From: an uncultured Bacteroidales bacterium
Lineage (GTDB): Bacteria; Bacteroidota; Bacteroidia; Bacteroidales; F082
DNA length: 64,000 nucleotides
Reading direction: 5' to 3'
Assembly: GCA_905233685.1 (NCBI GenBank)
Contig: CAJOEZ010000009.1
Location: 62,001 to 126,000 of the forward strand
Shown here: positions 1 through 9,085 of the stretch, one piece after another
How the letters are laid out: each line of letters starts with the position of its first letter
How positions within the stretch are numbered: position 1 is the first letter of the stretch
Position numbers and translations under genes: made by a program
Notes under the pieces: model-generated
Databases searched by the model: none
What the model was told of the DNA's origin: nothing
The model's input: only the letters and a program-made list of their open reading frames with translations

Positions 1-1
1 C

Positions 2-721
2 CCTTTCTTGAAAAACCACAACCTCAATTACGCCGACTTGTTCCGTTGGGCCGGTCCGAAGTGGATGTACAATCTCGCATGGATTTTCTTAGTGCTGCTC
101 ACCGTGTTTGTGGTGGCCGCCGTCAGCAATGGCTCCAACCTCAACGACGGTATGGACGGCATGGCCTCGGGCAACTCGGCCATCATAGGCATCACTTTGG
201 TCATCTTGGCCTATATCTCCAGTAATGCCGTGACAGCCGGCCATTTCGACTTGATGTTCATTCCAGGAAGTGAAGAACTTGTGGTCTTTTTGGCCGCCTT
301 TGTCGGCGCGCTCATCGGCTTTTTGTGGTTCAACTCCTACCCTGCCCAAATCTTCATGGGCGACACGGGCAGCCTGACCATCGGCGGCATCATCGCGGTG
401 TCGGCCATCATCATGCACAAGGAGTTGCTGCTGCCCTTGCTTTGTGGCGTGTTCCTGTTCGAAATCCTCTCCGATTTGGACGTGAAGCATTTCATCAAGA
501 CCGGCAAGAAACACAGAATCTGGAAGAAAGGCCCCTTGCACGACCACTTCAGGACAAGCTACAGTGACTTCAAAAAGGCCTGGCCTAACTCGACCGTCAC
601 TTTCAAGGGTCACGGCGAGGGCTACAATACCGTCCACCATGAGGTGAAAATCACCCTCCGCTTTTGGATTGTGACCATTCTTTTGGCGGCATTTACGCTG
701 ATAACATTCAAAATACGATAA
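2..721 (+). CDS. mraY: Phospho-N-acetylmuramoyl-pentapeptide transferase MraY, 5' end outside window
   Basis: MraY transfers phospho-MurNAc-pentapeptide from UDP to undecaprenyl phosphate at the inner membrane, making lipid I. The reading frame is open from the first bases, so the N-terminal part lies upstream; about 239 residues are visible. Seen: the Asp-rich loop NGSNLNDGMDGMA, the FMGDTGSL motif, several hydrophobic segments, and PLHDHF, which corresponds to the HHH motif of the family. A TTG at position 8 is only an internal codon. The gene heads the visible dcw operon, 32 bases before the murD remnant. Identity is secure from motifs and from the ftsW, murG and murC neighbours; regulation cannot be judged because the promoter is outside the window. 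Confidence 0.95.
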   Translation, partial: PFLKNHNLNYADLFRWAGPKWMYNLAWIFLVLLTVFVVAAVSNGSNLNDGMDGMASGNSAIIGITLVILAYISSNAVTAGHFDLMFIPGSEELVVFLAAFVGALIGFLWFNSYPAQIFMGDTGSLTIGGIIAVSAIIMHKELLLPLLCGVFLFEILSDLDVKHFIKTGKKHRIWKKGPLHDHFRTSYSDFKKAWPNSTVTFKGHGEGYNTVHHEVKITLRFWIVTILLAAFTLITFKIR

Positions 722-753
722 AACCAAAACGTAAACAAATAAAACTGAATTAT

Positions 754-1311
754 ATGGAATATTTATTAACAAGCAGACACCAGAAATCGCAGAGCATGGC
801 AGCGGGCATATCATCCAAAATCTTGGAAATCAGGAAGGAGAATATAAAGCAGAGCCTCAGCGACATGGAGACCATGCGTCACCGTCAGGACTACGTGGCC
901 ACCGTGGACGGGGTGATGTATTACGACGACTCGAAGGCCGAGAGCGTGAACGCCACATGGTTCACCTTCGAGAACATCGTGAAACCCGTCATCTGGATTG
1001 CGGGCGGCAACGACAAGGGCACCGACTTCAGCGACCTGAAACCCTCGGTCAGGAAAAACGTCAGGGCGCTCATCTGCCTCGGACCGAACAACACCAACCT
1101 GAGAAAGACCTTCAAGAACGACATCGGCGAGATTCTGCAAGCCGACACCGTTGAGACCGCCGTCGAGATGGCCTCACAGGTAGCCAAGGAAGACGACATC
1201 GTGCTGTTTTCGCCCGCCTGTCACGCCTACGGCAACAGCGAAAGCAACGAAGAAAAAGGCAACCGCTACATTGAATCCGTGAAGAGATTGGAAAATGAAC
1301 GTAATCAGTAA
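754..1311 (+). CDS. murD: MurD C-terminal domain only (truncated UDP-MurNAc-Ala:D-Glu ligase)
   Basis: Full MurD proteins have about 440-450 residues in three domains and add D-glutamate to UDP-MurNAc-L-Ala. This open frame gives only about 185 residues from ATG 754. It begins at the very end of the central domain (RHQKSQSMAAGISSKILEIR) and continues through the C-terminal domain: DDSKAESVNAT (normally NDSKATNVN), GGNDKGTDFSDL and SPAC. The UDP-sugar domain and the ATP loop GTNGKST are absent, and there is no room for them because mraY stops at 721. The loop after SPAC, usually ASFDLFKNYEDRG, reads HAYGNSESNEEKG, so the D-Glu site is also changed. The frame is undamaged and overlaps ftsW by 17 bases, as an intact murD would. 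It cannot be a complete ligase. It may be a remnant, a repurposed domain, or an assembly deletion. Confidence 0.8.
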   Translation: MEYLLTSRHQKSQSMAAGISSKILEIRKENIKQSLSDMETMRHRQDYVATVDGVMYYDDSKAESVNATWFTFENIVKPVIWIAGGNDKGTDFSDLKPSVRKNVRALICLGPNNTNLRKTFKNDIGEILQADTVETAVEMASQVAKEDDIVLFSPACHAYGNSESNEEKGNRYIESVKRLENERNQ

Positions 1312-2590
1312 AATATTTCGTGGCGACAAGGTCATCTGGATTGTAGCACTATTATTGGGAATCATCTCATTGATAGTGGTTTACAGTGCCTCAAGCGCCC
1401 TCGTAGTGAGGAACTTCGGCGGCAACACGGGTCGTTTGCTCCTCAAGCACGCGGGGACGTTGCTCATCGGCTTTGCCATGATGTTTCTTGCCTACAAGAT
1501 TGATTACCGGCGTTTTGCGAAGTTTGCGTGGTTCTTGTTGGTGCCTTGCATGGCCTTGTTGCTCTACACCTTGGTGTTCGGCAAGCACATCAACGCCGCC
1601 AACCGCACCATCAACCTGTTCGGCATCTCGTTCCAGCCGAGCGAAATCGCCAAAATCATCCTCATCACCTATCTTGCACGGCAGTTGGTGATGATGGGCG
1701 ACGGGCTGAACAATTTCAAGGAAGTCCTGATTAAACTGGCCTTGCCCATCCTCGTGACCGCCGCCTTGATTTTCCCCGAGAACCTTTCGACAGCAGCCAT
1801 TTTGGTGGTCGTGTGCATGGTGCTGCTCTTCATCGGGCGCGTCAAGTTCCTGCATATTCTGGCCATCATGGGTATTTGCGTCGTGGGCTTGGGTCTTTAT
1901 CTCCTCTTCGACGCAGCAAAGACCACCATCAGCAACAATAAGGCCGAGAAAGCCAAGACGGAAGGCGTAGCGGGCGTGGAGACCTTCAAGCCGAAGCAAA
2001 ACCGCATCCAGACCTGGGCCAACCGCCTCAGCGCCATGGGCGGCAGCGAGGAAAAAGTCGACCCCTTCGACGACCACCACTACCAGCAGACCTACGCCAA
2101 GATTGCCGTGGCCACAGGTTCGGTGTTCGGCAAAGGTCCCGGAAAGAGCGAGCAGCGCAACTTCCTGCCTCACCCCTATTCCGACTTCATCTATGCCATC
2201 ATCATTGAGGAATACGGCATCGTGGGCGCCATCATCGTGCTGCTGCTCTACATCATCCTCTTTACGAGGGTATTGCGCATCGTACACAAGCGGCCGCTCA
2301 CCTTCGGTTCGTTCATGGCCTTCGGCTTGGGCTTCATCATCATCGTGCAGGCCATGATCAACATGGGCGTCTCAATTGGGCTGCTGCCTGTCACGGGCCA
2401 GCCGTTGCCCTTCGTCAGTATGGGTGGCTCATCGATGATGGCCACGGGATTCATCATCGGCATGATTTTGAGCGTCACGCGCAACATCGAAGACGAGAAG
2501 GAGCAAGAGCTCCAAGAGATAGAAGAAACTGAAACAGAAACCGTTACAACAGAAGAAACAGATGAAAGCGAACCCAAAAATCGTGATTAG
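1295..2590 (+). CDS. ftsW: Lipid II polymerase / cell division protein FtsW (SEDS family)
   Basis: FtsW is the septal peptidoglycan glycosyltransferase of the SEDS family and works with a class B PBP in the divisome. The 431-residue product has about ten hydrophobic segments. Family motifs are visible: FQPSEIAKI near residue 110, LPHPYSDFIYAIIIEEYG near 290 and the C-terminal PFVSMGGSSM. A long soluble loop of roughly 70 residues lies between the middle segments (about 205-275). The C-terminus after about residue 398 is a charged Glu/Thr-rich tail (EETETETVTTEE). The start overlaps the murD remnant and the end overlaps murG by 29 bases, pointing to translational coupling through the dcw operon. 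RodA is the alternative in this family, but the position between murD and murG favours FtsW. Confidence 0.95.
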   Translation: MNVISKIFRGDKVIWIVALLLGIISLIVVYSASSALVVRNFGGNTGRLLLKHAGTLLIGFAMMFLAYKIDYRRFAKFAWFLLVPCMALLLYTLVFGKHINAANRTINLFGISFQPSEIAKIILITYLARQLVMMGDGLNNFKEVLIKLALPILVTAALIFPENLSTAAILVVVCMVLLFIGRVKFLHILAIMGICVVGLGLYLLFDAAKTTISNNKAEKAKTEGVAGVETFKPKQNRIQTWANRLSAMGGSEEKVDPFDDHHYQQTYAKIAVATGSVFGKGPGKSEQRNFLPHPYSDFIYAIIIEEYGIVGAIIVLLLYIILFTRVLRIVHKRPLTFGSFMAFGLGFIIIVQAMINMGVSIGLLPVTGQPLPFVSMGGSSMMATGFIIGMILSVTRNIEDEKEQELQEIEETETETVTTEETDESEPKNRD

Positions 2591-3659
2591 CGGCGGCGGC
2601 ACGGGAGGCCACATCTTCCCCGCCATAGCCATTGCGGACGCCTTGAAACGGAGGTTTCCCGAGGCCGACATCCTCTTCATCGGCGCCAAAGGCCGCATGG
2701 AAATGGAGCGCGTGCCCAAAGCTGGCTACCCCATTGAAGGCCTGTGGATCAGCGGCATGACCAAAGATATCCGCTCGCTCATCCTGCCGTTGAAGGTCAC
2801 CCACAGCTTCAACCACGCTATCGCCATTTTGAAGCGCTTCAAGCCCGACGTGGTCATCGGCGTGGGCGGTTTCGCCAGCGGTCCCACCTTGATGGGTGCC
2901 AACTACCTCCACATCCCCACGGTGATTCAGGAGCAGAACTCCTATCCGGGCAAAACCAACCGCAACTTGGCCTCAAGGGTGAAAGCTATCTGCACGGCCT
3001 ACGACCACATGGAGCAATGGTTCCCGAAAGAGAAAATCCACCTCACGGGCAACCCGCTGAGAGCCAACATATCCGCGAGCGGCACCCGCGAAGAAGCCGC
3101 CGAATACTTCCACGTCGACGCCAACAAACCCGTCGTCCTTTTGGTCGGCGGAAGCCAAGGCGCTTTGGGCATCAACAAGGGCATCAGTGCACAGCTTGAC
3201 AAGTTCAAGGACAACGACTTGCAGCTCATCTGGCAGACAGGTAAGACCTACATTCAACAAGCCCGCGAGGAAGTGAAAGCCCTGGGCTTGGAAGACAAGG
3301 TGAAGCCCACCGTCTTCATCGACCGCATGGACTTGGCCTACACCATTGCCGACGTGGTCATCTCGCGCGCCGGCGCCATGTCGATCTCGGAACTTGCCTT
3401 GGTGCAGAAACCCGTCATCTTCGTGCCACTGCCCACTGCAGCCGAAGACCATCAAACCAAGAATGCACAGCGCCTCGTCGATGCCGAAGCCGCCCTCTTG
3501 GTGAAAAACGCGGAGACGGAAACAGAGCTGATTCCCACGTTGCTGACCTTGGTCGGCGACCATGAAAAACAAGAGAAAATGAAAGCCAACATCGGGAAAC
3601 TCGCTCGCCCGAACGCGGCTGATGATATAGTTGAGGTGATATTAAGAGTAATTAGTTAG
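2562..3659 (+). CDS. murG: UDP-GlcNAc:lipid I GlcNAc transferase MurG
   Basis: MurG adds GlcNAc to lipid I to make lipid II on the cytoplasmic face of the membrane. The 365-residue length is normal. The N-terminal glycine-rich loop ISGGGTGGHIFP sits at residues 9-20, the second loop GVGGFASGP near 105-113, GGSQGALGIN near 196 and the UDP-GlcNAc-binding SRAGAMSISEL near 268, so both Rossmann halves of the GT-B fold are present. The start ATG 2562 lies inside the ftsW 3' end. A strong hairpin (3689-3711) separates the gene from murC. No abnormality seen. Confidence 0.97.
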   Translation: MKANPKIVISGGGTGGHIFPAIAIADALKRRFPEADILFIGAKGRMEMERVPKAGYPIEGLWISGMTKDIRSLILPLKVTHSFNHAIAILKRFKPDVVIGVGGFASGPTLMGANYLHIPTVIQEQNSYPGKTNRNLASRVKAICTAYDHMEQWFPKEKIHLTGNPLRANISASGTREEAAEYFHVDANKPVVLLVGGSQGALGINKGISAQLDKFKDNDLQLIWQTGKTYIQQAREEVKALGLEDKVKPTVFIDRMDLAYTIADVVISRAGAMSISELALVQKPVIFVPLPTAAEDHQTKNAQRLVDAEAALLVKNAETETELIPTLLTLVGDHEKQEKMKANIGKLARPNAADDIVEVILRVIS

Positions 3660-3688
3660 TGAAAAGTTAAGTTTAGAGCGTCCTCCAA

Positions 3689-3711
3689 GGGGAATGGCAA
3701 CGCCATTCCCC
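3689..3711 (+). other. Strong hairpin in the murG-murC spacer
   Basis: A perfect 10-bp inverted repeat, GGGGAATGGC / GCCATTCCCC with loop AAC, fills the middle of the 77-base gap between murG and murC. No T-run follows, so it is not a standard intrinsic terminator. In the transcript it could be a processing or attenuation element splitting the dcw operon, or simply a copy of a dispersed palindromic repeat. The flanking CCTC and GAGG could extend the stem. Confidence 0.6.
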
Positions 3712-3736
3712 GAAAGAGGGTAATTCAAGAAAACAA

Positions 3737-5077
3737 ATGAACAACGGAGAAGGACATACGATTTACTTTTTGGGTATCGGCGGCATCGGGATGAGCGCCC
3801 TCGCCCGCTACTACCACAGCCAAGGCTACACCGTGGCTGGCTACGACCGTACTCCTTCACCTCTTACTCGACAATTGGAACATGAGGGCATGGCAATCCA
3901 TTATGAAGATGACCCTAACCTATTGCCTGCCCTCATTGACTTTGTGATATACACGCCCGCCGTCCCGAAAGACCTCAAGGAATTTGAGGCTCTCAGACAG
4001 CGCAACGTCACGATAATGAAACGCTCTGAAGCCTTGGGCAAGGTTTCAGAGAACCACTTCACCATTGCGGTGGCTGGTACTCATGGCAAGACCACTACTA
4101 CCGCCATGTTAGCCCACATCTTGAATACTTGTGGCAAGGACACAACCGCCTTCATCGGGGGCATCGCCAACAATTTTGACAGTAACCTGCTCCTTGGTCA
4201 AGGCCAAGACAGCCTATTGGTCGTGGAGGCCGACGAGTTTGACCGTTCTTTCCTGCACCTGCGCCCCGCCGTCAGTGTCATCAACTCCATCGATGCCGAC
4301 CATTTGGATATATATGGCGACAAGCGCTATCTCGTGGCTACCTTCAACGAGTTTGCCAACCTCACCGAAAAGCAGCTCATCGTCAAGGAAGGCCTGGAGA
4401 TTGATAATACGCACTGCATCCGCTTCGGATTCGGCGAGGCTTGCGCCTATCGCGCACGCATTATCCGCACGGAGCAAGCCATCACCGAGTTCACGGTCAG
4501 CCACAATGACTCCGAGACCGCCATACGTTTGCCCATGCCAGGTCGCCACAACGTGCTGAACGCTACCGCCGCCTTCGCCGCCGCCCATGAAATCGGCATT
4601 GAGCCGAATGAGATTGCCCGAGCTTTGGCCGCTTTCAGAGGCGTGAAGCGCCGTTTCGATATCCGCACAAACAATACAAACCACTGCTATATCGACGATT
4701 ACGCCCATCATCCCGAAGAGATTCGTGCCTGCCTGCAAGCCGTCAGGGAGGCCTTCCCGACGCGGAAACTCACGTTGGTGTTCCAGCCTCATCTCTTCTC
4801 GCGTACCCGCGACTTCATGGACGATTTCGCCGAAGTATTAGCCTTGTCCGACGAGTTGATTCTTTTGGATATCTATCCCGCCCGCGAACGCCCCATCGAA
4901 GGCATTACATCGCAGGCACTGTTGAACAAGATGAGCCTGATAGACAAGAAACTCTGCAAGAAAGAAGACCTCATTGGCCTGATTGACAGCGAAAAGCCCG
5001 AATTATTGGTCACGATGGGCGCTGGAGATATTGACCGTTTTGTTGAACCCTTGGAAAAACTGATTGCGACATGGTGA
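3737..5077 (+). CDS. murC: UDP-N-acetylmuramate--L-alanine ligase MurC
   Basis: MurC adds L-alanine to UDP-MurNAc, the first peptide step of peptidoglycan precursor synthesis in the cytoplasm. The 446 residues are the full three-domain Mur ligase: GIGGIGMSALARYY near residues 12-25, the ATP loop AGTHGKTTTTAM near 113-124, central-domain VVEADEFDRSF near 162-172, and the C-terminal domain with the DDYAHHPEEI motif near 320. It contrasts with the reduced murD upstream. It overlaps ftsQ by ATGGTGA (7 bases), indicating coupled translation. Confidence 0.97.
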   Translation: MNNGEGHTIYFLGIGGIGMSALARYYHSQGYTVAGYDRTPSPLTRQLEHEGMAIHYEDDPNLLPALIDFVIYTPAVPKDLKEFEALRQRNVTIMKRSEALGKVSENHFTIAVAGTHGKTTTTAMLAHILNTCGKDTTAFIGGIANNFDSNLLLGQGQDSLLVVEADEFDRSFLHLRPAVSVINSIDADHLDIYGDKRYLVATFNEFANLTEKQLIVKEGLEIDNTHCIRFGFGEACAYRARIIRTEQAITEFTVSHNDSETAIRLPMPGRHNVLNATAAFAAAHEIGIEPNEIARALAAFRGVKRRFDIRTNNTNHCYIDDYAHHPEEIRACLQAVREAFPTRKLTLVFQPHLFSRTRDFMDDFAEVLALSDELILLDIYPARERPIEGITSQALLNKMSLIDKKLCKKEDLIGLIDSEKPELLVTMGAGDIDRFVEPLEKLIATW

Positions 5078-5841
5078 AGAAGGTTTTGAGCATATTGGCA
5101 TGGATTGTCACGGCAGGCGGCTTAATTGCCCTGTTTGTGGCCGCGCGAGAGAATTATTTGGACACTCCCGTCCGGTCCGTCAACCTGAGCATCGAGCGCA
5201 GCACCGACAGCGGTTTTGTCAAGAGCAAAGCCGTATTGGCCGACATCGGAACCCTCAGCAACAACGCCAAAATCGGCACCGTCAACATGGAAGGCATCCG
5301 CAAACAGCTGAAAGCCAACCCATGGATTGAAAGCTCCTCGACCTACATCGACCTCGATGCCATCATGAACGTCAGCATCAAGGAATACGAGCCTGTCATG
5401 AGGATTTTCGACAAGGATGGCACCTCAGCCTATGTCACCGCCGAGGGCATACTGCTGCCTACCAGTATGGGTTACACACCGCACGTGCTCATCGCCAGTG
5501 GCAACTACACCTTTGACAACGAGCATCTTGGCCGTCAGCTCTGCGACACCATCGAGGCCGACCGAAACATCCTCAACACCTTAAAGGTATTAGAAGCCAT
5601 CGAGCGGAACGAATCCCTGAAAAACAGCATCGGGCAGCTCTATTGCAACGCGAGGAACGAGTTCGAAATCGTGGCCAAAGGCATTCCGTCCAGAATCGTC
5701 CTCGGCAGCACCGACAACCTCGACGACAAGCTGAGAAGGCTCGAAATCTTCATCAACCAAAAGGCCGGCAGCGCAGAGCTATCGGGCTTCAAGAAAATCG
5801 ACTTACAGTATAAAAATCAAATAGTTTGCACAAAAAGATAA
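5071..5841 (+). CDS. ftsQ: Cell division protein FtsQ-like
   Basis: A 256-residue bitopic protein. A short cytoplasmic start (MVKK) is followed by one transmembrane segment (about residues 5-25) and then a periplasmic part containing a POTRA-like stretch (ANPWIESSSTYIDLDAIMNVSIKEYEP) and a FtsQ/DivIB-like C-terminal region (GNYTF, then VLGSTDNLDDKLRRLEIFIN). FtsQ links early and late divisome proteins and holds FtsL/FtsB. The sequence is poorly conserved in this phylum, so the name rests mainly on topology, the YVTAEGILLP segment and the conserved murC-ftsQ-ftsA position. Start ATG overlaps the murC stop. Confidence 0.85.
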   Translation: MVKKVLSILAWIVTAGGLIALFVAARENYLDTPVRSVNLSIERSTDSGFVKSKAVLADIGTLSNNAKIGTVNMEGIRKQLKANPWIESSSTYIDLDAIMNVSIKEYEPVMRIFDKDGTSAYVTAEGILLPTSMGYTPHVLIASGNYTFDNEHLGRQLCDTIEADRNILNTLKVLEAIERNESLKNSIGQLYCNARNEFEIVAKGIPSRIVLGSTDNLDDKLRRLEIFINQKAGSAELSGFKKIDLQYKNQIVCTKR

Positions 5842-5845
5842 AGCC

Positions 5846-7195
5846 ATGAGTGAAGGAAAAATCATCGTCGGATTAGACATAGGCACCACCAAGGTAGCCT
5901 GCATTGTGGGCAGAAAAGCCAGCAATGGGAAAATAGAAATCTTAGGCTACGGCAAGACCATCTCGACAGGCGTGCGGCGCGGCGTGGTCACGAACATCTT
6001 CGAGACCGTCGGTGCCATCAAGCAAGCTGTCAAGCAAGCCTCTGACCAGTCGGGCGTGGAAATCAACCGCGTCAGCGTCGGCATCGCCGGACAGCACATC
6101 AAGAGCCTGCAACACCGTGGCGTGATGATGCGCGACAACCACGAAATCGAAATCTCGGAAGCCGAGTTGGAACGTCTGCGCAACGACACGTTCAAAATCA
6201 ACATGATGCCCGGTGAGGAAATCATCGACATCATCCGCCAAGACACCTACGTGGACGGCGAATTAGCCAACAACCCCGTGGGTATGCTGGGCAGCAAGAT
6301 TGAAGCCAACTTCCATGTCATTATCGGCCAAACCTCGGCGGCCAAAAACATCGTCAAGTGCATCGAGAACGCTGGCTTGGAGATGGACTACATGATCCTT
6401 GAGCCCATCGCCTCGGCACAGGCCGTCTTGGACGAAGAAGAGAAAGACGCTGGCGTCGTCCTCGTCGACATCGGCGGCGGCACCACCGACATCGCCATCT
6501 TCAAGGAGAAGAAGATACAGCACACTGCCGTCATCCCCTTTGGCGGCAACATCATCACCGAGGACATCTGCACGGGCTGTTCCATCATCCGCCACTACGC
6601 CGAAGAGGTGAAGGTGAAATTCGGCTCCGCTTTGGCCGAGCAAAACCGCGACGATGAAGTGGTCTCCATCCCCGGCATCAAAGGGAAGGCACCCAAGGAG
6701 ATTTCCTTCAAGAACTTGGCGGGCATCATCCAGTCACGCCTGGAAGAAATCTTCGAGTTGGTGAACTACGAAATCCAAAAGACCAAGTCGAGCAACAACC
6801 TGATTGCGGGCATCGTGCTCACCGGCGGCGGCGCCATGATGAAGCACATCCAGCAGTTGGCTGAGTTCAAGACCGGCTTGGAGTCCCGCATCGGCTATCC
6901 CAACGAGCACCTCGCCGAAAACACGCTCAAGGAGCTGTCGAGTCCTATGTACGCCACCGCCATCGGTATCGTCATCGAAACCATCGCACGCATGGAGCAC
7001 GACGAGCAGCTGCAACGCTCACAAGCCGCCGAGAAAGCCAAGCCTGTGATGCAGCCAGAACCTCAAACCATCATCTCCGAAACGGTTAAAGAGGAAGAAG
7101 AGCCACTTCCCGATGGCGGAGAGCCCAAGGCCAAAGGCTGGACCAAAATCATCACCAGACTATCCAATTTGCTCAAACCCGAAGAAATCGAATAA
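5846..7195 (+). CDS. ftsA: Cell division protein FtsA (actin-like FtsZ membrane anchor)
   Basis: FtsA is an actin-fold ATPase that tethers FtsZ filaments to the membrane. The 449-residue product carries the phosphate-1 motif VGLDIGTTKVACIVG at residues 8-22, the SHS2 1C region around 85-165, the phosphate-2 motif VLVDIGGGTTDIAIF near 204-218, and the adenosine motif GIVLTGGGAMM near 322-332. A linker rich in Pro and Glu leads to a short C-terminal amphipathic stretch (KIITRLSNLLKPEE) that fits the membrane-targeting helix. It lies 4 bases after ftsQ and 12 bases before ftsZ. Confidence 0.97.
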   Translation: MSEGKIIVGLDIGTTKVACIVGRKASNGKIEILGYGKTISTGVRRGVVTNIFETVGAIKQAVKQASDQSGVEINRVSVGIAGQHIKSLQHRGVMMRDNHEIEISEAELERLRNDTFKINMMPGEEIIDIIRQDTYVDGELANNPVGMLGSKIEANFHVIIGQTSAAKNIVKCIENAGLEMDYMILEPIASAQAVLDEEEKDAGVVLVDIGGGTTDIAIFKEKKIQHTAVIPFGGNIITEDICTGCSIIRHYAEEVKVKFGSALAEQNRDDEVVSIPGIKGKAPKEISFKNLAGIIQSRLEEIFELVNYEIQKTKSSNNLIAGIVLTGGGAMMKHIQQLAEFKTGLESRIGYPNEHLAENTLKELSSPMYATAIGIVIETIARMEHDEQLQRSQAAEKAKPVMQPEPQTIISETVKEEEEPLPDGGEPKAKGWTKIITRLSNLLKPEEIE

Positions 7196-7207
7196 AACAC
7201 AAATACC

Positions 7208-8953
7208 ATGGACGATTTTTACACATCCAACCAACAGGGACAAAACGAGTTGTTTAAGCCCGTCAACGAAGAGATTCCCAACTATATCAAGGTCATCGGT
7301 GTGGGCGGCGGCGGCGGCAACGCAGTCAGCCACATGATGGAAGAAGGCATCAAAGGCGTCGATTTCATCCTCTGCAACACCGACTACCAAGCCTTGATGA
7401 AGAGCGGCGTCAAGACCAAGGTGCACCTTGGCCAGCGCGACTTGGGTGCCGGCAACGACCCCAACAAAGGCCGCGAAGCCGCTGAAATGAGCAAAGACGA
7501 GATTTCGGCCCTCTTGGACGACAACACCAAGATGCTTTTCGTCACCGCCGGTATGGGCGGCGGCACAGGCACGGGTGCTGCTCCCGTCATCGCCAAAATA
7601 GCGAAGGAGAAGGACATCCTCACCGTGGGCATCGTCACGCTGCCTATGGAACGCGAAGGACGCCGTCGCAAACTGCAAGCTTTGGAAGGCATTGAGGAGC
7701 TGAAGAAATGCGTCGACACGCTCATCCTCATCAGCACCGACAAACTCCGCGACCAATACGGCAACATGAAACTCTCCGAAGCCTTCAAGAAGGCCGACGA
7801 CGTGCTGACCACTGCCGCCAAAGGTATCGCCGAAATCATCACCGTGCCTGGCTATGTCAACGTGGACTTCGAAGACGTCACCACCGTCATGAAAGACAGC
7901 GGCAAGGCCATCATGGGCGCCGGCGAGGCCGAAGGTGAAGGCCGTGCCGAAAAGGCCGTCAGAGCAGCCATCAACTCACCTTTGCTCAACGACTCCAACA
8001 TCGAGGGCGCAAAGAACATCTTGCTCTACATCACCTCAGGAATCAACGAGGTCTCTCTCGACGAAGTCGATGAAATCCTTGAAATCGCGCAAAACACCTG
8101 CGGCAACAACTCCGACGTCATTTGGGGCAACGGCACCGACGAAAACCTCGGCGAAGCCATCCGTGTGACCCTCATCGCCACGGGATTCAACCATGAGCAA
8201 AGCTACGCCCCGAAAACAGAAAAGGCCTATGCCCGCGACGAAAAGCCCCAAAATGGGGAAAAGAAGGTCTACGACCTCTCGGGCAATGTGGTTACCAACG
8301 TCCCCGAGGCTCCCGCTCCGCAGGAAAAGGCACCTGAAGAAACGCTCGTCGCTCCTATCAGCATAGCCGCTTCGGAATTCATGAAGCCCAAACCGGTCGA
8401 GCCCAAACCCGAAGAACCCAAACCAGAGGAGCCCAAACCTGCTCCTGAGGACAATTTCATCAGACATACTTTGTTCACCTTCGAGGAAGAAGAAAACGAA
8501 CCTGCTCCTACAGTGGAAACGCCTGCGCCTCAGTTCGTTGCCCCAGAACCCGAGCGTCCTGTCTTCGAACCGCAACCCGAGCCCCAACCCACCGTGAAGG
8601 TGTTCCAGAATCCTTTCCGCCAAGACAACGACGAAGAAGGCTTCGAAATCACCTCGCGCATCATGACGAAAGAGGAAGTCACCGCCAAGGCTGCTCAGGA
8701 AGTCGCCATCCTTGAGGCCAAGAAAGCCAAGGAAAACGACCCCAGGGAAGAACTGAAAAAGCAACGCCTCAGAGCCTTGAGCTTCAATTTCAGGACGCAA
8801 CGCGGATTGGAAGAGCTTGAAAACCAGCCCGCTTATCTGCGCCGCAATGTCGACATCCACGACTCGAGCATGGACAATGACATTTCGCATTACTCCACCT
8901 CGCAGAAAGGCATCAGCAGCGAAAACGCCTTCCTGCACGACAACGTGGACTAA
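7208..8953 (+). CDS. ftsZ: Cell division GTPase FtsZ with long C-terminal linker
   Basis: FtsZ is the tubulin-like GTPase that forms the division ring. The GTPase core covers roughly residues 25-345, with GVGGGGGNAVSHM at 31-43, the tubulin signature GMGGGTGTGAAPVIA near 115-129, and the T7 loop VNVDFEDVTTVM near 217-228. The total of 581 residues is long because of a disordered Pro/Glu/Lys linker of about 190 residues containing tandem KPEEP repeats. The conserved C-terminal peptide that binds FtsA is ENQPAYLRR near 538-546, followed by an extra acidic tail of about 35 residues. Last gene of the dcw operon; an intrinsic terminator follows 40 bases later. Confidence 0.97.
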   Translation: MDDFYTSNQQGQNELFKPVNEEIPNYIKVIGVGGGGGNAVSHMMEEGIKGVDFILCNTDYQALMKSGVKTKVHLGQRDLGAGNDPNKGREAAEMSKDEISALLDDNTKMLFVTAGMGGGTGTGAAPVIAKIAKEKDILTVGIVTLPMEREGRRRKLQALEGIEELKKCVDTLILISTDKLRDQYGNMKLSEAFKKADDVLTTAAKGIAEIITVPGYVNVDFEDVTTVMKDSGKAIMGAGEAEGEGRAEKAVRAAINSPLLNDSNIEGAKNILLYITSGINEVSLDEVDEILEIAQNTCGNNSDVIWGNGTDENLGEAIRVTLIATGFNHEQSYAPKTEKAYARDEKPQNGEKKVYDLSGNVVTNVPEAPAPQEKAPEETLVAPISIAASEFMKPKPVEPKPEEPKPEEPKPAPEDNFIRHTLFTFEEEENEPAPTVETPAPQFVAPEPERPVFEPQPEPQPTVKVFQNPFRQDNDEEGFEITSRIMTKEEVTAKAAQEVAILEAKKAKENDPREELKKQRLRALSFNFRTQRGLEELENQPAYLRRNVDIHDSSMDNDISHYSTSQKGISSENAFLHDNVD

Positions 8954-8992
8954 AAAAATAGGCTTTTTTGTGCTAATGATTTGATTTTTCCT

Positions 8993-9028
8993 CGGCAGAG
9001 GTGCATCGTGCACCTCTGCTGTTTTTTT
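8993..9028 (+). terminator. Intrinsic terminator of the dcw operon
   Basis: A 13-bp stem with one G-U pair (left arm 8993-9005, loop TCG, right arm 9009-9021) is followed directly by seven T residues. It sits 40 bases after the ftsZ stop on the same strand, the classic rho-independent layout. Confidence 0.9.
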
Positions 9029-9060
9029 ATCTTCATAACTGCCGTTTCACACAAAATTCA

Positions 9061-9068
9061 TACTTTTG
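9061..9068 (+). promoter_or_regulatory. -7 element TACTTTTG upstream of the deacetylase-like gene
   Basis: Matches the Bacteroidota sigma-ABfr -7 consensus TAnnTTTG. It lies after the ftsZ terminator and 17 bases before the ATG at 9086. No good -33 TTTG was found at the expected distance. Confidence 0.65.
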
Positions 9069-9085
9069 CAGAAACTATCATTCTC

